NCBI GenBank assembly: GCA_036251935.1
Contig: CP133967.1
Span: forward strand, 1,311,488-1,375,487
Source of the DNA: Orbaceae bacterium lpD04
GTDB lineage: Bacteria; Pseudomonadota; Gammaproteobacteria; Enterobacterales; Orbaceae
DNA: 64,000 nt
Reading direction: 5' to 3'
The notes below the pieces were generated by a model that ran no database searches, was not told where the DNA came from, and saw nothing but the letters and a program-made list of their open reading frames with translations. Made by a program: the position numbers and the translations under genes. Shown piece after piece: positions 21,246-30,046 of the stretch. The first letter of the stretch is position 1; each line of letters begins with the position of its first letter.

Positions 21246-24200
21246 ATGAAAATTACTAAAGTAAAATTGGACAATCAAATAGTATTGATGCAGCGTAATA
21301 GTAATGAAGGATATTTAATTCATGGCTCACAAGAAAAAAAACAACGGCAGATAAGCACCTTGCTGGTTAAAAAACAAAAAAACTTTATGATGAGTCTTAT
21401 TGGTAAAACCTTAGTTAAAAATGATGTCTTTAAATGTAGCGGGACCACACCGCAAGAAAAAGCTAGTTGTAAACAAAAACAGCAAAACCTGATAAAATTA
21501 AAACAGTTGTTTGAATATACACTTAATCCAACTCCAAAGAAAACCAATGATTTAGATCTGACGGCTTTAAAATCTCTAAGTAAAGAACAATTGAAAGAGT
21601 ATCTAGCCCATAAATTTATTAATGATGAATCGTTATTGTACAATAAACAAAGTAAGTCATTTAACTTATTAGATGATCTTTACTCAACATTACAACAAAA
21701 TAAAAATCACATCGAATCTTATAAAAAATGGGCTGATTGGTTTATTGAAAATAAACAATTATTCCTCACAAAATCGATCATTAATAATAAAATTAAAGCA
21801 TCACGATCAATTGATGAAAAATCTAAACGACAACAGGTATTAGATAAATTAGCCGAGCAAATGGTAAATAGTCAAATGAGTTTTGACGGATTATTTGAGG
21901 AATTTACCCCCGTAATATCGCAATGGCGGGGTTGTTTTTCTGATACCACCAAATATACCCAACAAGATGTGGATAATAAAGCACTTAAAGCTAAGGATAA
22001 AGTAGTTGGTTATCCAAAAGATTTCTTCGAATTTAAACGATCATTAAAAAAAATGCTAAAAGATCAGCAGACAAAACAATATCAAGCAGGAAAGTTTGAA
22101 AACGAATTGCTACAACAATACAGCTTAGAACTAACCAAATATTTAGAGCGCTATTTTCCACTTAAAAAATCGGCTCGCCGTTTAACCGTGGCAGATATTG
22201 AGTATTATTTAAATGAACAAACGGTTAAAACCACCATCGAAAAGCAACTTAAAAATGCAACAATGCAATATTTATTGCAACAAGGTAAGTACCTTAGTTA
22301 CCAACTCGGTGAACAAATCACTAGCCAAGACTTACAACGCATAAAAATACAAGAAGCTTTTACATTACAATTTACTAATGCTTGTGGTTTTGCTGCAAGT
22401 AACTTACGCAACATTATTGATTCCTCTGTTAAAAATGACCTTCTTACAGAAAAAGCATTTGTGTATACCTTTGGTAAGGTGGTATTGAACGATCCTGCGC
22501 TAAAAAATTCAGGCATTCACCGTTTAGCACAATTTTTATTTAGCCAATCTTTTGATTTTGATACGCAAAAGGTAAAAGACGATCATGATGAATTGATTAA
22601 AAAACTTAAAAGCGATCAGCAATATCTATCAGCTATTAATACAATTCGTTGTGCTATTTATGCGGTACGTAATAATGTTATTCACTTTAATCACCATGGT
22701 TTAGCCGAGCTGTTTCAAACAGAAAAATTTACGCCCTTTAAGTTTAATGAAGAAAATAAAAAGTTATCAAAAGAAGAGCCAGTTGATTATACACAACAAG
22801 CATTATTATTGTCACTATTTCATCAAGATTTAGACCGTTTAAATATCGTTTTTGCCGAAAAAATAAGAACAACGGGTATTATTGATTTTTATAATATTGA
22901 CGAGGTTGCAACACAATTAAAACAGATTAACTTAAGCCCTAAACCATTGGCTTTTATACCGGGCTTTAAAAAAGTATTTAAATGGGGTTTAACCTACCAA
23001 CAGGAAAGTACTGATTACTTAAATTTAAGCCACTATTTTGAAAAGAACTATGTATTAAAAGATAAAAGTGTTATTACTGACAATGCGTACCAAGCGCAAT
23101 ATAATTTACTCGCCATTATTTATGAACAACAGTTTATTGAATCCTTTTTAGACAATAGAAATGATTTTTTACAGGCCGTAAATGCCGTTCTTGCCGCTAA
23201 CAAAAAGCGTGCAGTAGATAAACCTAAAAAAGCTGATCAACATAAACAAGCGTTTAGTGAAATTTCTCCATATAAAACTGAGCAGACTCCGCAAGATTAT
23301 TTACGAAACGTACAAGCACAGTTAATTAACGAGGAAAATAAAAAACGTGATGTTGGTAAGCTAGAGGCGGATCAAACCGGACATTATCAGCAGTTTATTT
23401 GGCAACTTTTTGTAAAGGGATTCGATGATTTTTTAACAGCACGAAAAGACTTAGACTTTATTCACCACCCGTTGTGGCAATATGACCAAATAGCTAACCA
23501 GCCAGATGCCAATTGGCAACATCAACAAGTCGAAAAGTTAAGTAAGAATGTAAATGTTAGTAGCCAAATTAAGCCTGATAGTAATAGTCAGCTTGCATTT
23601 TGGTTATTTTGTAAAATGCTTGATGCTAATTATTTAAATCAATTGCATAATCAATTCAGTAAATGGCAACAGGCTCAGCAAAATATTCAAACTCAGTTAG
23701 ATAAGGATATCTCAGTCTTTCAGCAAATTATAAGTTTAGTATTACTTACCAGCGATATTACACCTGCCAACTATCTCAACATTTATAAAACAAAACCTGA
23801 TTATTTTAACCAGTTGCAGCCATTTACCTTACTAAAAGAAGATAAGCTTAAAAATAAAGTAGATCTTTTTGTCCAGTCAGATGGGCAAACACCGATTATT
23901 CATGGTGCGATTGAACAAACTAAAAAATATGCCACTTATAGAATTTTAAGCAAATTACTTGAGCAGCAAACCAAATTTAAAATCAGTGGTAAAGATATTG
24001 ATGATTGGGAAAGGGTTATAAAAGAAGGACACCCTGATAACCCGGCAAAATTGAGTCAGCATCGACAACAATTACATCTTCAGTGGGCACAATCTACATG
24101 TAAAGTCGATTTTTATCAAAACAAAACGGATAAGAAAAAAACGAAAGGTTGGCTTAATTCTCCTTGTCAGTTTTCGACCGATTTGAACAAGTTGACTAAT

Positions 24201-24968
24201 GGGCAATATTATCAGCAATTATGTCATAAACTGGAGCAATATAACTGGCTCGATAATAAATTACACTTTGTTTATATTCGCCAAATACACAACTTATTAA
24301 TTGATATTTTGGCTAGGCTAGCGGGGTTTATTAATCTAATAGAACGTGATTTTCAATTTTTAGATCACGCTTCATCCAATTATCGACAAGATGATCCCTA
24401 TCGTTTAACTGCATGGGTTAATTTCTGGTATTTAATTGATCAAAAAGAGAGCAAAAATGGCTGCGAAGAGTTAAAGAAAATATCTTCTCTTAGTGATGAA
24501 GATCCGGTTGAATTAAACAATGATGGTATGTTTAAAAAACTACAGATTAAACGAGCGTTTTATCAGCGCTATTTTTTTTGTAATAACATTGATGTGATAA
24601 ATATTCGTAACTATATTGCCCATTTTAATTATTTAGACCAATTTGAGGGGAAAAAATCGGTCCTTGATTTAATCGCCGATGTTCGCCAACTTTTAAGCTA
24701 TGACCGAAAACTTAAAAATGCGGTTGCGAAATCGTTTATTGATCTATTTGATCGCCATGGTATGACTCTATGTTTTAAACCATTACATGAATATAATCAT
24801 ATATTTAAGGTGAAAAGTATTAAGTCTAAAAAAATTAAGCATCTTGCTGGCGGAATTTTTGATAATGGTAAGAATAGTAATGGAAAAACAATAAAAACCA
24901 CGATTGAGACTGATCAAGTTCATGCAAATTATATTGATATGGTCAAGGCATTACTCATACTTAAATAA
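21246..24968 (+). CDS. cas13a: Type VI-A CRISPR effector Cas13a (RNA-guided RNase)
   Basis: A 1240-residue protein with two HEPN RNase motifs of the R-x4-H type: RNNVIH at residues 475-480 and RNYIAH at 1121-1126. As I recall, LbuCas13a (1159 aa) has them at 472-477 and 1048-1053, so both the N-terminal distance and the ~115-residue tail fit Cas13a. HEPN motifs near both ends would instead suggest Cas13b. The start MKITKV matches the MKVTKV opening of Leptotrichia Cas13a. It should process its own crRNA and cleave target and bystander RNA. cas1, cas2 and a Cas13a-type array follow on the same strand. Both catalytic motifs are intact. Confidence 0.93.
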   Translation: MKITKVKLDNQIVLMQRNSNEGYLIHGSQEKKQRQISTLLVKKQKNFMMSLIGKTLVKNDVFKCSGTTPQEKASCKQKQQNLIKLKQLFEYTLNPTPKKTNDLDLTALKSLSKEQLKEYLAHKFINDESLLYNKQSKSFNLLDDLYSTLQQNKNHIESYKKWADWFIENKQLFLTKSIINNKIKASRSIDEKSKRQQVLDKLAEQMVNSQMSFDGLFEEFTPVISQWRGCFSDTTKYTQQDVDNKALKAKDKVVGYPKDFFEFKRSLKKMLKDQQTKQYQAGKFENELLQQYSLELTKYLERYFPLKKSARRLTVADIEYYLNEQTVKTTIEKQLKNATMQYLLQQGKYLSYQLGEQITSQDLQRIKIQEAFTLQFTNACGFAASNLRNIIDSSVKNDLLTEKAFVYTFGKVVLNDPALKNSGIHRLAQFLFSQSFDFDTQKVKDDHDELIKKLKSDQQYLSAINTIRCAIYAVRNNVIHFNHHGLAELFQTEKFTPFKFNEENKKLSKEEPVDYTQQALLLSLFHQDLDRLNIVFAEKIRTTGIIDFYNIDEVATQLKQINLSPKPLAFIPGFKKVFKWGLTYQQESTDYLNLSHYFEKNYVLKDKSVITDNAYQAQYNLLAIIYEQQFIESFLDNRNDFLQAVNAVLAANKKRAVDKPKKADQHKQAFSEISPYKTEQTPQDYLRNVQAQLINEENKKRDVGKLEADQTGHYQQFIWQLFVKGFDDFLTARKDLDFIHHPLWQYDQIANQPDANWQHQQVEKLSKNVNVSSQIKPDSNSQLAFWLFCKMLDANYLNQLHNQFSKWQQAQQNIQTQLDKDISVFQQIISLVLLTSDITPANYLNIYKTKPDYFNQLQPFTLLKEDKLKNKVDLFVQSDGQTPIIHGAIEQTKKYATYRILSKLLEQQTKFKISGKDIDDWERVIKEGHPDNPAKLSQHRQQLHLQWAQSTCKVDFYQNKTDKKKTKGWLNSPCQFSTDLNKLTNGQYYQQLCHKLEQYNWLDNKLHFVYIRQIHNLLIDILARLAGFINLIERDFQFLDHASSNYRQDDPYRLTAWVNFWYLIDQKESKNGCEELKKISSLSDEDPVELNNDGMFKKLQIKRAFYQRYFFCNNIDVINIRNYIAHFNYLDQFEGKKSVLDLIADVRQLLSYDRKLKNAVAKSFIDLFDRHGMTLCFKPLHEYNHIFKVKSIKSKKIKHLAGGIFDNGKNSNGKTIKTTIETDQVHANYIDMVKALLILK

Positions 24969-24991
24969 AAATAATAAGGGATTGGCGATAA

Positions 24992-25912
24992 ATGCAACAT
25001 ATACTTTATCTTGAGAATGCAAAACAGTTATCCGTTAATAATAGTTGTTTACTTATCAAAGATTCTAATGATCAAGAGAACACCATACACTGTGATGATA
25101 TATTAGCAATAGTGATTGAAAATATCTATTGTCAAATTACGATACCTGCGATGTTATTATGCGTTGAATCAAAGATCCCATTATTAGTCTGTGATCATAA
25201 ACATCAACCGGCGATATATTGTTTAGATTTTTATACTCATAGTGAATTAAGGAAACAAATTACTGAACAAATCAATTGGCCAATAGAAAAACAATATTTA
25301 GCATGGTTGACCATAATCCGTTATAAATTAGACAATCAGTTAATGGTTTTACGCCTTTTTTCGCCGCATCATCTGGCAATCAATAAAATCACTGAGTATC
25401 GGCAAAAATTAGACCAAGTTAATTTAGTGGCAGAGCAAATTAATACTATTGAATCGATTAGTGCTCGACTTTATTTTAATGCACTATTTGGTGATGAATT
25501 TAAACGATTTGAGTTAGATGGCATTAATGCTGCACTTAATTATGGTTATAGTATTGTACGTAGTGTTATTTTGCTTGCTATTACTGGTCGAGGTTTACAT
25601 CCAACGTTAGGTATTTGGCATCATAGTGTACGTAATCGTTTTAATTTAGCCGATGATTTAATCGAAATATTGAGGCCACTCGTTGATCAAACGGTGAAAA
25701 AAATGATGCTAGATAATCAACAACAGTTTACTCGAAACCACCGGCAGCAGTTACTTAGCATTTTGCATCATCCGGTGTTATGGCAACAAAAAATGGTTAG
25801 TTTAAAAAATGCAATAGATCATTATCTTAATGATTTTGTTAGATTTATGGGGAGTGAATGTGATATAATATCACCAATAATTTGGAGTAATGTTGAGTAT
25901 GGGACAGACTAA
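24992..25912 (+). CDS. cas1: CRISPR adaptation endonuclease Cas1 (type II/VI-like)
   Basis: Integrase that inserts new spacers together with Cas2. It is 306 residues, close to type II Cas1. Likely catalytic residues are Glu154 (TIESISARLYF), His210 (GLHPTLGIWH) and Asp222 (NLADDLIEILRP), all present. The FNALFG and NAALNYGYSIVR segments are typical of type II-C and type VI-A Cas1. It starts 23 bases after cas13a with a AAGGGATTGG ribosome region. It is not fused to a reverse transcriptase. Confidence 0.95.
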   Translation: MQHILYLENAKQLSVNNSCLLIKDSNDQENTIHCDDILAIVIENIYCQITIPAMLLCVESKIPLLVCDHKHQPAIYCLDFYTHSELRKQITEQINWPIEKQYLAWLTIIRYKLDNQLMVLRLFSPHHLAINKITEYRQKLDQVNLVAEQINTIESISARLYFNALFGDEFKRFELDGINAALNYGYSIVRSVILLAITGRGLHPTLGIWHHSVRNRFNLADDLIEILRPLVDQTVKKMMLDNQQQFTRNHRQQLLSILHHPVLWQQKMVSLKNAIDHYLNDFVRFMGSECDIISPIIWSNVEYGTD

Positions 25913-26225
25913 TTTTGTGTTGATGATTATGTACGATGTCCCGGTTAATCAAAAAAAAGAACAGCAAACTTATCGGAAATTTAATAGTTTTTTGCAAAAA
26001 TCAGGATTTTATTTACTACAAAATTCAATTTATATTAAACCGTTATCTGAAAAGCAAGCTAACCAAAAATATATTAATAAAATAAAAGAACTCGTAACGG
26101 ATTTAGGTCACATAAGGGCATTAACTTTAACGTACCAACAATTTTTAGCTATAGAATTAGTAATCGGGGACGATACATGGGGCGAAAAACTTATCAAGAC
26201 AAACAATTCGGTTTTAGCAATATAA
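25890..26225 (+). CDS. cas2: CRISPR-associated Cas2
   Basis: Small ferredoxin-fold protein of the Cas1-Cas2 integrase, 111 residues. Beta strand 1 ends in MYDVP with the conserved Asp16. The GFYLLQNSIYIKP segment is typical of type II-like Cas2. The start overlaps the cas1 3' end by 23 bases; an alternative ATG at 25899 (MGQTNF) is about as likely because GGAG is only 3 bases from the first ATG. The array begins 45 bases after its stop. Confidence 0.93.
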   Translation: MLSMGQTNFVLMIMYDVPVNQKKEQQTYRKFNSFLQKSGFYLLQNSIYIKPLSEKQANQKYINKIKELVTDLGHIRALTLTYQQFLAIELVIGDDTWGEKLIKTNNSVLAI

Positions 26226-26269
26226 TACTAATTAGCTTGACTTTATCATCTATTAGTAATAATTTATGG
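26226..26269 (+). promoter_or_regulatory. Short CRISPR leader
   Basis: The 44 bases between the cas2 stop and the first repeat are AT-rich. By position this is the leader-proximal end of the array. It is short for a leader with its own promoter, so part of the signal may lie inside cas2, or the array may be read from the cas operon. Confidence 0.45.
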
Positions 26270-26576
26270 GATTCAAACTACCCCAATATTGAAGGGGACT
26301 GAAACCCAATTTCCCCACACATAAGACACACTAAATTGATTCAAACTACCCCAATATTGAAGGGGACTGAAACCAATTAACACTTTCTGTATATGAAGCT
26401 TTGATGATTCAAACTACCCCAATATTGAAGGGGACTGAAACATCTCGTAAAAACAAAACCGCAATGATTTTTAGATTCAAACTACCCCAATATTGAAGGG
26501 GACTGAAACGTTTACGACCATTCCATCTTTTTAATCTAGAGATTCAAACTACCCCAATATTGAAGGGGACTGAAAC
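26270..26576 (+). CRISPR. Type VI-A CRISPR array, 5 repeats and 4 spacers
   Basis: Five identical 36-base repeats start at 26270, 26338, 26406, 26474 and 26541. Each runs GATTCAAACTACCCC, then AATATTGAA, then GGGGACTGAAAC. The CCCC/GGGG arms make the short crRNA stem, and the 3' handle ends GACTGAAAC. Spacers are 32, 32, 32 and 31 bases (26306-26337, 26374-26405, 26442-26473, 26510-26540). The repeat differs from Leptotrichia Cas13a repeats, as I remember them, at only a few positions. No repeat is degenerate. I saw no anti-repeat of the tracrRNA kind nearby. Confidence 0.98.
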
Positions 26577-26600
26577 CAGACGTTGCTATTAAGTAAATAG

Positions 26601-27017
26601 AGTCGTGAATTAACATGGCTACCAGTTGAAACGGTAATCTGTGAAAATCAAGATATTTATTATCAAGCACTTAGAGATGCTGATAAGGCGAGTGATTGTA
26701 CCGATTTTACCGATTTTATGTTACGTGTTATTGATGATAGTTTAAAAGCGAGTATTACCGACAATTTAAATCAGAAGAATGACGGAAAAATGTCGGTAAT
26801 ATGTCGGAAAAAAAACAGTGCTATTAAGCCCAATCAAACTGCGAAAAAGATATTGGCAATATTACGAGATAATTCGTCAGCAACCATCGCTCAGTTATCC
26901 GTTCAATTAGATGTAAGTACACGAACAGTTGAACGAAACCTTAAGCTGCTACAACAGGCTGGAATATTAAAACGTTTAGGTAGCAAGGCTAAAGCCTATT
27001 ATTGGCAAGTTATTTAA
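26601..27017 (+). pseudogene. C-terminal remnant of a Fic family protein
   Basis: The open frame begins just after a stop at 26598-26600 and reads TWLPVETVICENQ, YYQALRDADKASD and FTDFMLRVIDDSL, a typical Fic-protein C-terminus, then a winged helix-turn-helix (TIAQLSVQLDVSTRTVERNLKLL). The Fic core with HPFxxGNGR and the N-terminus are missing. The fragment starts 25 bases beyond the last CRISPR repeat, so the left part was probably removed when the CRISPR-Cas module arrived or was rearranged. A frame from ATG 26718 could still yield a 99-residue HTH protein. Confidence 0.8.
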
Positions 27018-27292
27018 ATAGAGTATGGCCTATCTGCTAAAATAAAAACCTCGTTCAAAAGTTATCGTGATATATGTTTTTAATATAAAAAATATCCCAA
27101 CCACCGAATTAGATGAAATTGCTCCTTCCTTCATAAATCGAGATTGATAGGTTAATTTTGGTTTAGGCTTTTTATGGCATAAGGCTAAATAGAGTACTCG
27201 TTTTGTTTGACTTATGTAGTAGTAATAAAATTAATATGGCATTAATATTTGAGTTCCATTTTACTTGATGTTATTAGGTAAATAATTAATCA
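27018..27292. other. Intergenic, no feature seen
   Basis: 275 AT-rich bases after the fic remnant. I see no gene, terminator or clear repeat. Confidence 0.5.
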
Positions 27293-27876
27293 ATGGTTGT
27301 ATTAAAAAATTGGCAACAAGATGTGTTAGCTAACCATAACCGAAAAGGCGCATTAAGACTATTATGGTGCTTAGCCTTACTGGGGTATTATTTTTATATC
27401 TTTTGTTTTGTATGTTTATTTTTCGGCGAGTGGTTACATTATTACCTGATTGGGCTTGGATTGCTGCTTTACTATTTTCATTATTAATTGCGTTTTTAAT
27501 TTCTTCTTTTATTGAGCTAATGATTGAAAAATCAACTCATAATGGTATGAAGCAATATATAGAAAGGTTTTTGGGTATTGGCTGTGTCTGTTTTTTTATA
27601 TTTTTAGGTTCAATAGATTTTTATATTTATTTTTTCCCAAAAGAGACTCACACCTACTATACCCATTGCGAAATTACGACACCCGGCCCATCTAGTGGGC
27701 GTTCTGGTGGACATTGTAAAGCTGGGATTAAAATAAAGGATAAGTTTACAAATAAAAATTTTTTCCTCTGTTTTAGTAGCGAAAAACAGCCTGAATATAA
27801 ATTACAAGCTTTAGTTAAAGTTCAAAGTAATGCACTTGGATCATATTTAGTTGATTATAGTTTAACTAAAAAATAA
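27293..27876 (+). pseudogene. Membrane protein gene with probable 1-base frameshift
   Basis: Frame one from ATG 27293 gives MVVLKNWQQDVLANH...LLWCLALLG (31 residues). Frame two continues VLFLYLLFCMFIFRRVV and runs to 27876. Adding one G to the GGGG run at 27382-27385 joins them into a plausible 194-residue protein with three membrane segments followed by a soluble tail with Cys (HCEI, GHCKAG, LCFS). Alternatively translation starts at ATG 27364, giving 170 residues. No family recognised. The indel could be real, a phase-variable run, or an assembly error. Confidence 0.6.
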
Positions 27877-27920
27877 TTTTTTTGAGTAAATAAAAAGACA
27901 TTAATTCGATTAAATATGAC

Positions 27921-28877
27921 TTAATGATTTAATTCATTGAGTTTATTTTTTAATAAATTAAGATTTTTATTAAAAACATCGTCACCACTTAAATATCCTT
28001 GCGATTGAGACGCTTGAATAAGTAAATTTGATATTGTTTTTTTATGTTTATTGTTATCTTTTTTCGTTATAAATAGTTGCTGAATTTTTAATAATATTTT
28101 TGTTAGATGAAAATGGCTCGTCTTTTTGCTTGAAGAAAGCAGCTCAATTTCATTCATTTTATGATAGTTTGGTTTAAACATCCCCATATTATGCTTAATT
28201 AAAAATTTACTACGTTTGAAGCTTTTTAAACTCGGTAATCCGATATAAATAGGATTATAAGGCATATCAAACGTTGATAACCAGTCAAGCCATTTAAAGG
28301 TATTTATATCGTGATTTAACACAACTGGAACCCAGTTAACGCGCATTGCATCAGCGATTATTGCTGCATGCATAGCTTCTGCAATGACTAATTTTGCATT
28401 ACGAATTTTATTTATAACGTCTTTAGCATTTTGACATGGATTTACCAGTTCAATGCCGGCATTGTTGCATACTTCATATAACGCTTGATGTTCCATCGTG
28501 TTATGGTGAGGAATAAAAATAATGCCATGCCTTTCGTCTTTAGGAATTGGAGTGAATTTCGGATGTAAGTTAAGTAAAATCGCACCATCTGCGATAGCTA
28601 ATGACTCGTCAATACCTAACACTTTTGCGGTCAATTTTCCTCTCACACATTGTATTTTTATATTTTCACTCGTGGGCGGGGGGCCATATCCAATGCCGCT
28701 ACTAAAAACGATGACTTTTTCATTTTTAATCATATTGATATCTAAAATAGATCCGATCCCAAGTAAAGAATACTCACTTTTTTGTCCATGCAGGAAAGGT
28801 GCAATATCATTCCAAATCCATTCATTTAAATCATCACCAAAATTTCCAATAGGATCTTTGTAATAGATTATCTTCAT
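27921..28877 (-). CDS. Polysaccharide pyruvyl transferase family protein
   Basis: A 318-residue protein of the polysaccharide pyruvyl transferase superfamily, which adds pyruvate ketals to surface sugars. The N-terminus KDPIGNFGDDLNEWIW is the family's typical opening (NxGDxL). SSGIGYGPPP, CVRGKLTAKVLG and ADGAILL also fit, as does AEAMHAAIIADAMRV, which contains the conserved sugar-nucleotide His. No glycan cluster adjoins it. The partner glycan is unknown. Confidence 0.85.
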   Translation of the reverse strand: MKIIYYKDPIGNFGDDLNEWIWNDIAPFLHGQKSEYSLLGIGSILDINMIKNEKVIVFSSGIGYGPPPTSENIKIQCVRGKLTAKVLGIDESLAIADGAILLNLHPKFTPIPKDERHGIIFIPHHNTMEHQALYEVCNNAGIELVNPCQNAKDVINKIRNAKLVIAEAMHAAIIADAMRVNWVPVVLNHDINTFKWLDWLSTFDMPYNPIYIGLPSLKSFKRSKFLIKHNMGMFKPNYHKMNEIELLSSSKKTSHFHLTKILLKIQQLFITKKDNNKHKKTISNLLIQASQSQGYLSGDDVFNKNLNLLKNKLNELNH

Positions 28878-29245
28878 TAACTTACCTATTTTATTAAATA
28901 TCAGATGTTTAGCGTTTTATCATTTTAGCATATAAACTATTCAATGCGTATATTTTGACCTTTATGGTTAATTTTATAGCAGTGTGATTCGCAATTAATA
29001 CGTAAAATTGCCTGCTTTCAATGGTTACGCTATTTATTTTAATTTTACAAATATTATTAAAGTTACTATCAAATAATTTATAGCATTTATCTTAACCCCT
29101 TCAGATGAATGATTTGATAACGCTTTTTAGCGGTTTTTCAATTTTATAAACATGAAAATTTTGAATTTTATGATTTTTAACGTTTAAAATAAGTATTTAT
29201 GGGGGTACACTAAAGTGTCGAAAATAAACATGAAAGGTGGGTTAA
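28878..29245. other. Divergent intergenic region
   Basis: 368 very AT-rich bases between the pyruvyl transferase gene and the yagU-like gene. It must hold promoters for both, but I see no clear sigma-70 pair and no coding frame. Confidence 0.4.
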
Positions 29246-29758
29246 ATGATTAATTTATTTGAAATGTCAGATAAAAAATATCGCCATGTAAGCGCGATGG
29301 TTTATATTGGAATAATTGCCGGAATATTTTCAGCATTAGTTAAATCAGGGTTTGAAACACTGATTCCGCCGCGGACAGTTGAAACGCTGCCGCCTCCGGT
29401 TGTTTTACTTGATAAGCTCGGCTTTGATGTATCAACTATGAATTATGATTGGTTAGGCATTTCTATCAATTGGGGCGGTAATGGCGTTCATATTTTATTT
29501 TCAATTGTTATCGCGATAATTTACTGCGTATCATCTGAATTTTTTCCAAAAGCAAAAATGTTACATGGGATTGTGTTTGGTATTGGGGTTTCTATATTTG
29601 CTCATGGTTTAGTTGTGCCTTTACTCGGTTTATCTGGTTGGTTATGGATAGCGGGCCCTCAGGCACTGATATCAGAATTTGTCGGTACGGCATTTTGGAT
29701 TTGGTCGATCGAGGCTATCAGGCTTGATTTAAGGTATCGGTATTTTAAAAATAGCTAA
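29246..29758 (+). CDS. YagU-like DUF1440 inner-membrane protein
   Basis: A 170-residue membrane protein with about four hydrophobic segments. The family segment GIFSALVKSGFETLIPPR, containing an SGxE-type motif, is followed by ETLPPPVVLLDKLG, as in E. coli YagU (204 aa), which was linked to acid survival. Ribosome site AAAGGTGGG. Monocistronic with a good terminator. The physiological role here is unknown. Confidence 0.82.
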   Translation: MINLFEMSDKKYRHVSAMVYIGIIAGIFSALVKSGFETLIPPRTVETLPPPVVLLDKLGFDVSTMNYDWLGISINWGGNGVHILFSIVIAIIYCVSSEFFPKAKMLHGIVFGIGVSIFAHGLVVPLLGLSGWLWIAGPQALISEFVGTAFWIWSIEAIRLDLRYRYFKNS

Positions 29759-29813
29759 AATGTAACGATACACCATAAATATTGTAACCGATTTATCTTA
29801 GCTGTAATTATCG

Positions 29814-29849
29814 AAAAACCGACTTAATTGTTAAATTATGTCGGTTTTT
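29814..29849 (+). terminator. Intrinsic terminator of the yagU-like gene
   Basis: 10-base stem AAAAACCGAC / GTCGGTTTTT around a 16-base AT-rich loop, ending in a T-run. Confidence 0.8.
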
Positions 29850-30046
29850 TTACTAATATAAACTTTTCAACGAGGTTAATTCGATAAAGTATAATTAATC
29901 GACTGCAGTTTAAATGCTGTACTAATTTTTTTTCACATGATATTTTTTCTATGATTATGGGGTATAACATATAGGCTTATTAGACTTAGTTGGTCGTTAA
30001 AATTATTAATAACAAATTTTCTATAACAGGCGAGGTGATTGATAAT

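Noticed and set aside
21246-24968. Cas13b, Cas13c or Cas13d effector
   Set aside because: Cas13b has HEPN motifs near both termini; here the first is at residue 475. Cas13d is smaller. The motif positions and repeat agree with Cas13a.
21246-26576. Type II (Cas9) CRISPR locus, suggested by type II-like cas1 and cas2
   Set aside because: The large protein shows no HNH or RuvC motifs; it has two HEPN R-x4-H motifs, and the repeat is of the Cas13a type. No tracrRNA anti-repeat was seen.
28522-28863. 113-codon frame on the + strand
   Set aside because: It is antisense to the pyruvyl transferase gene, whose motifs are clear; judged a shadow frame.
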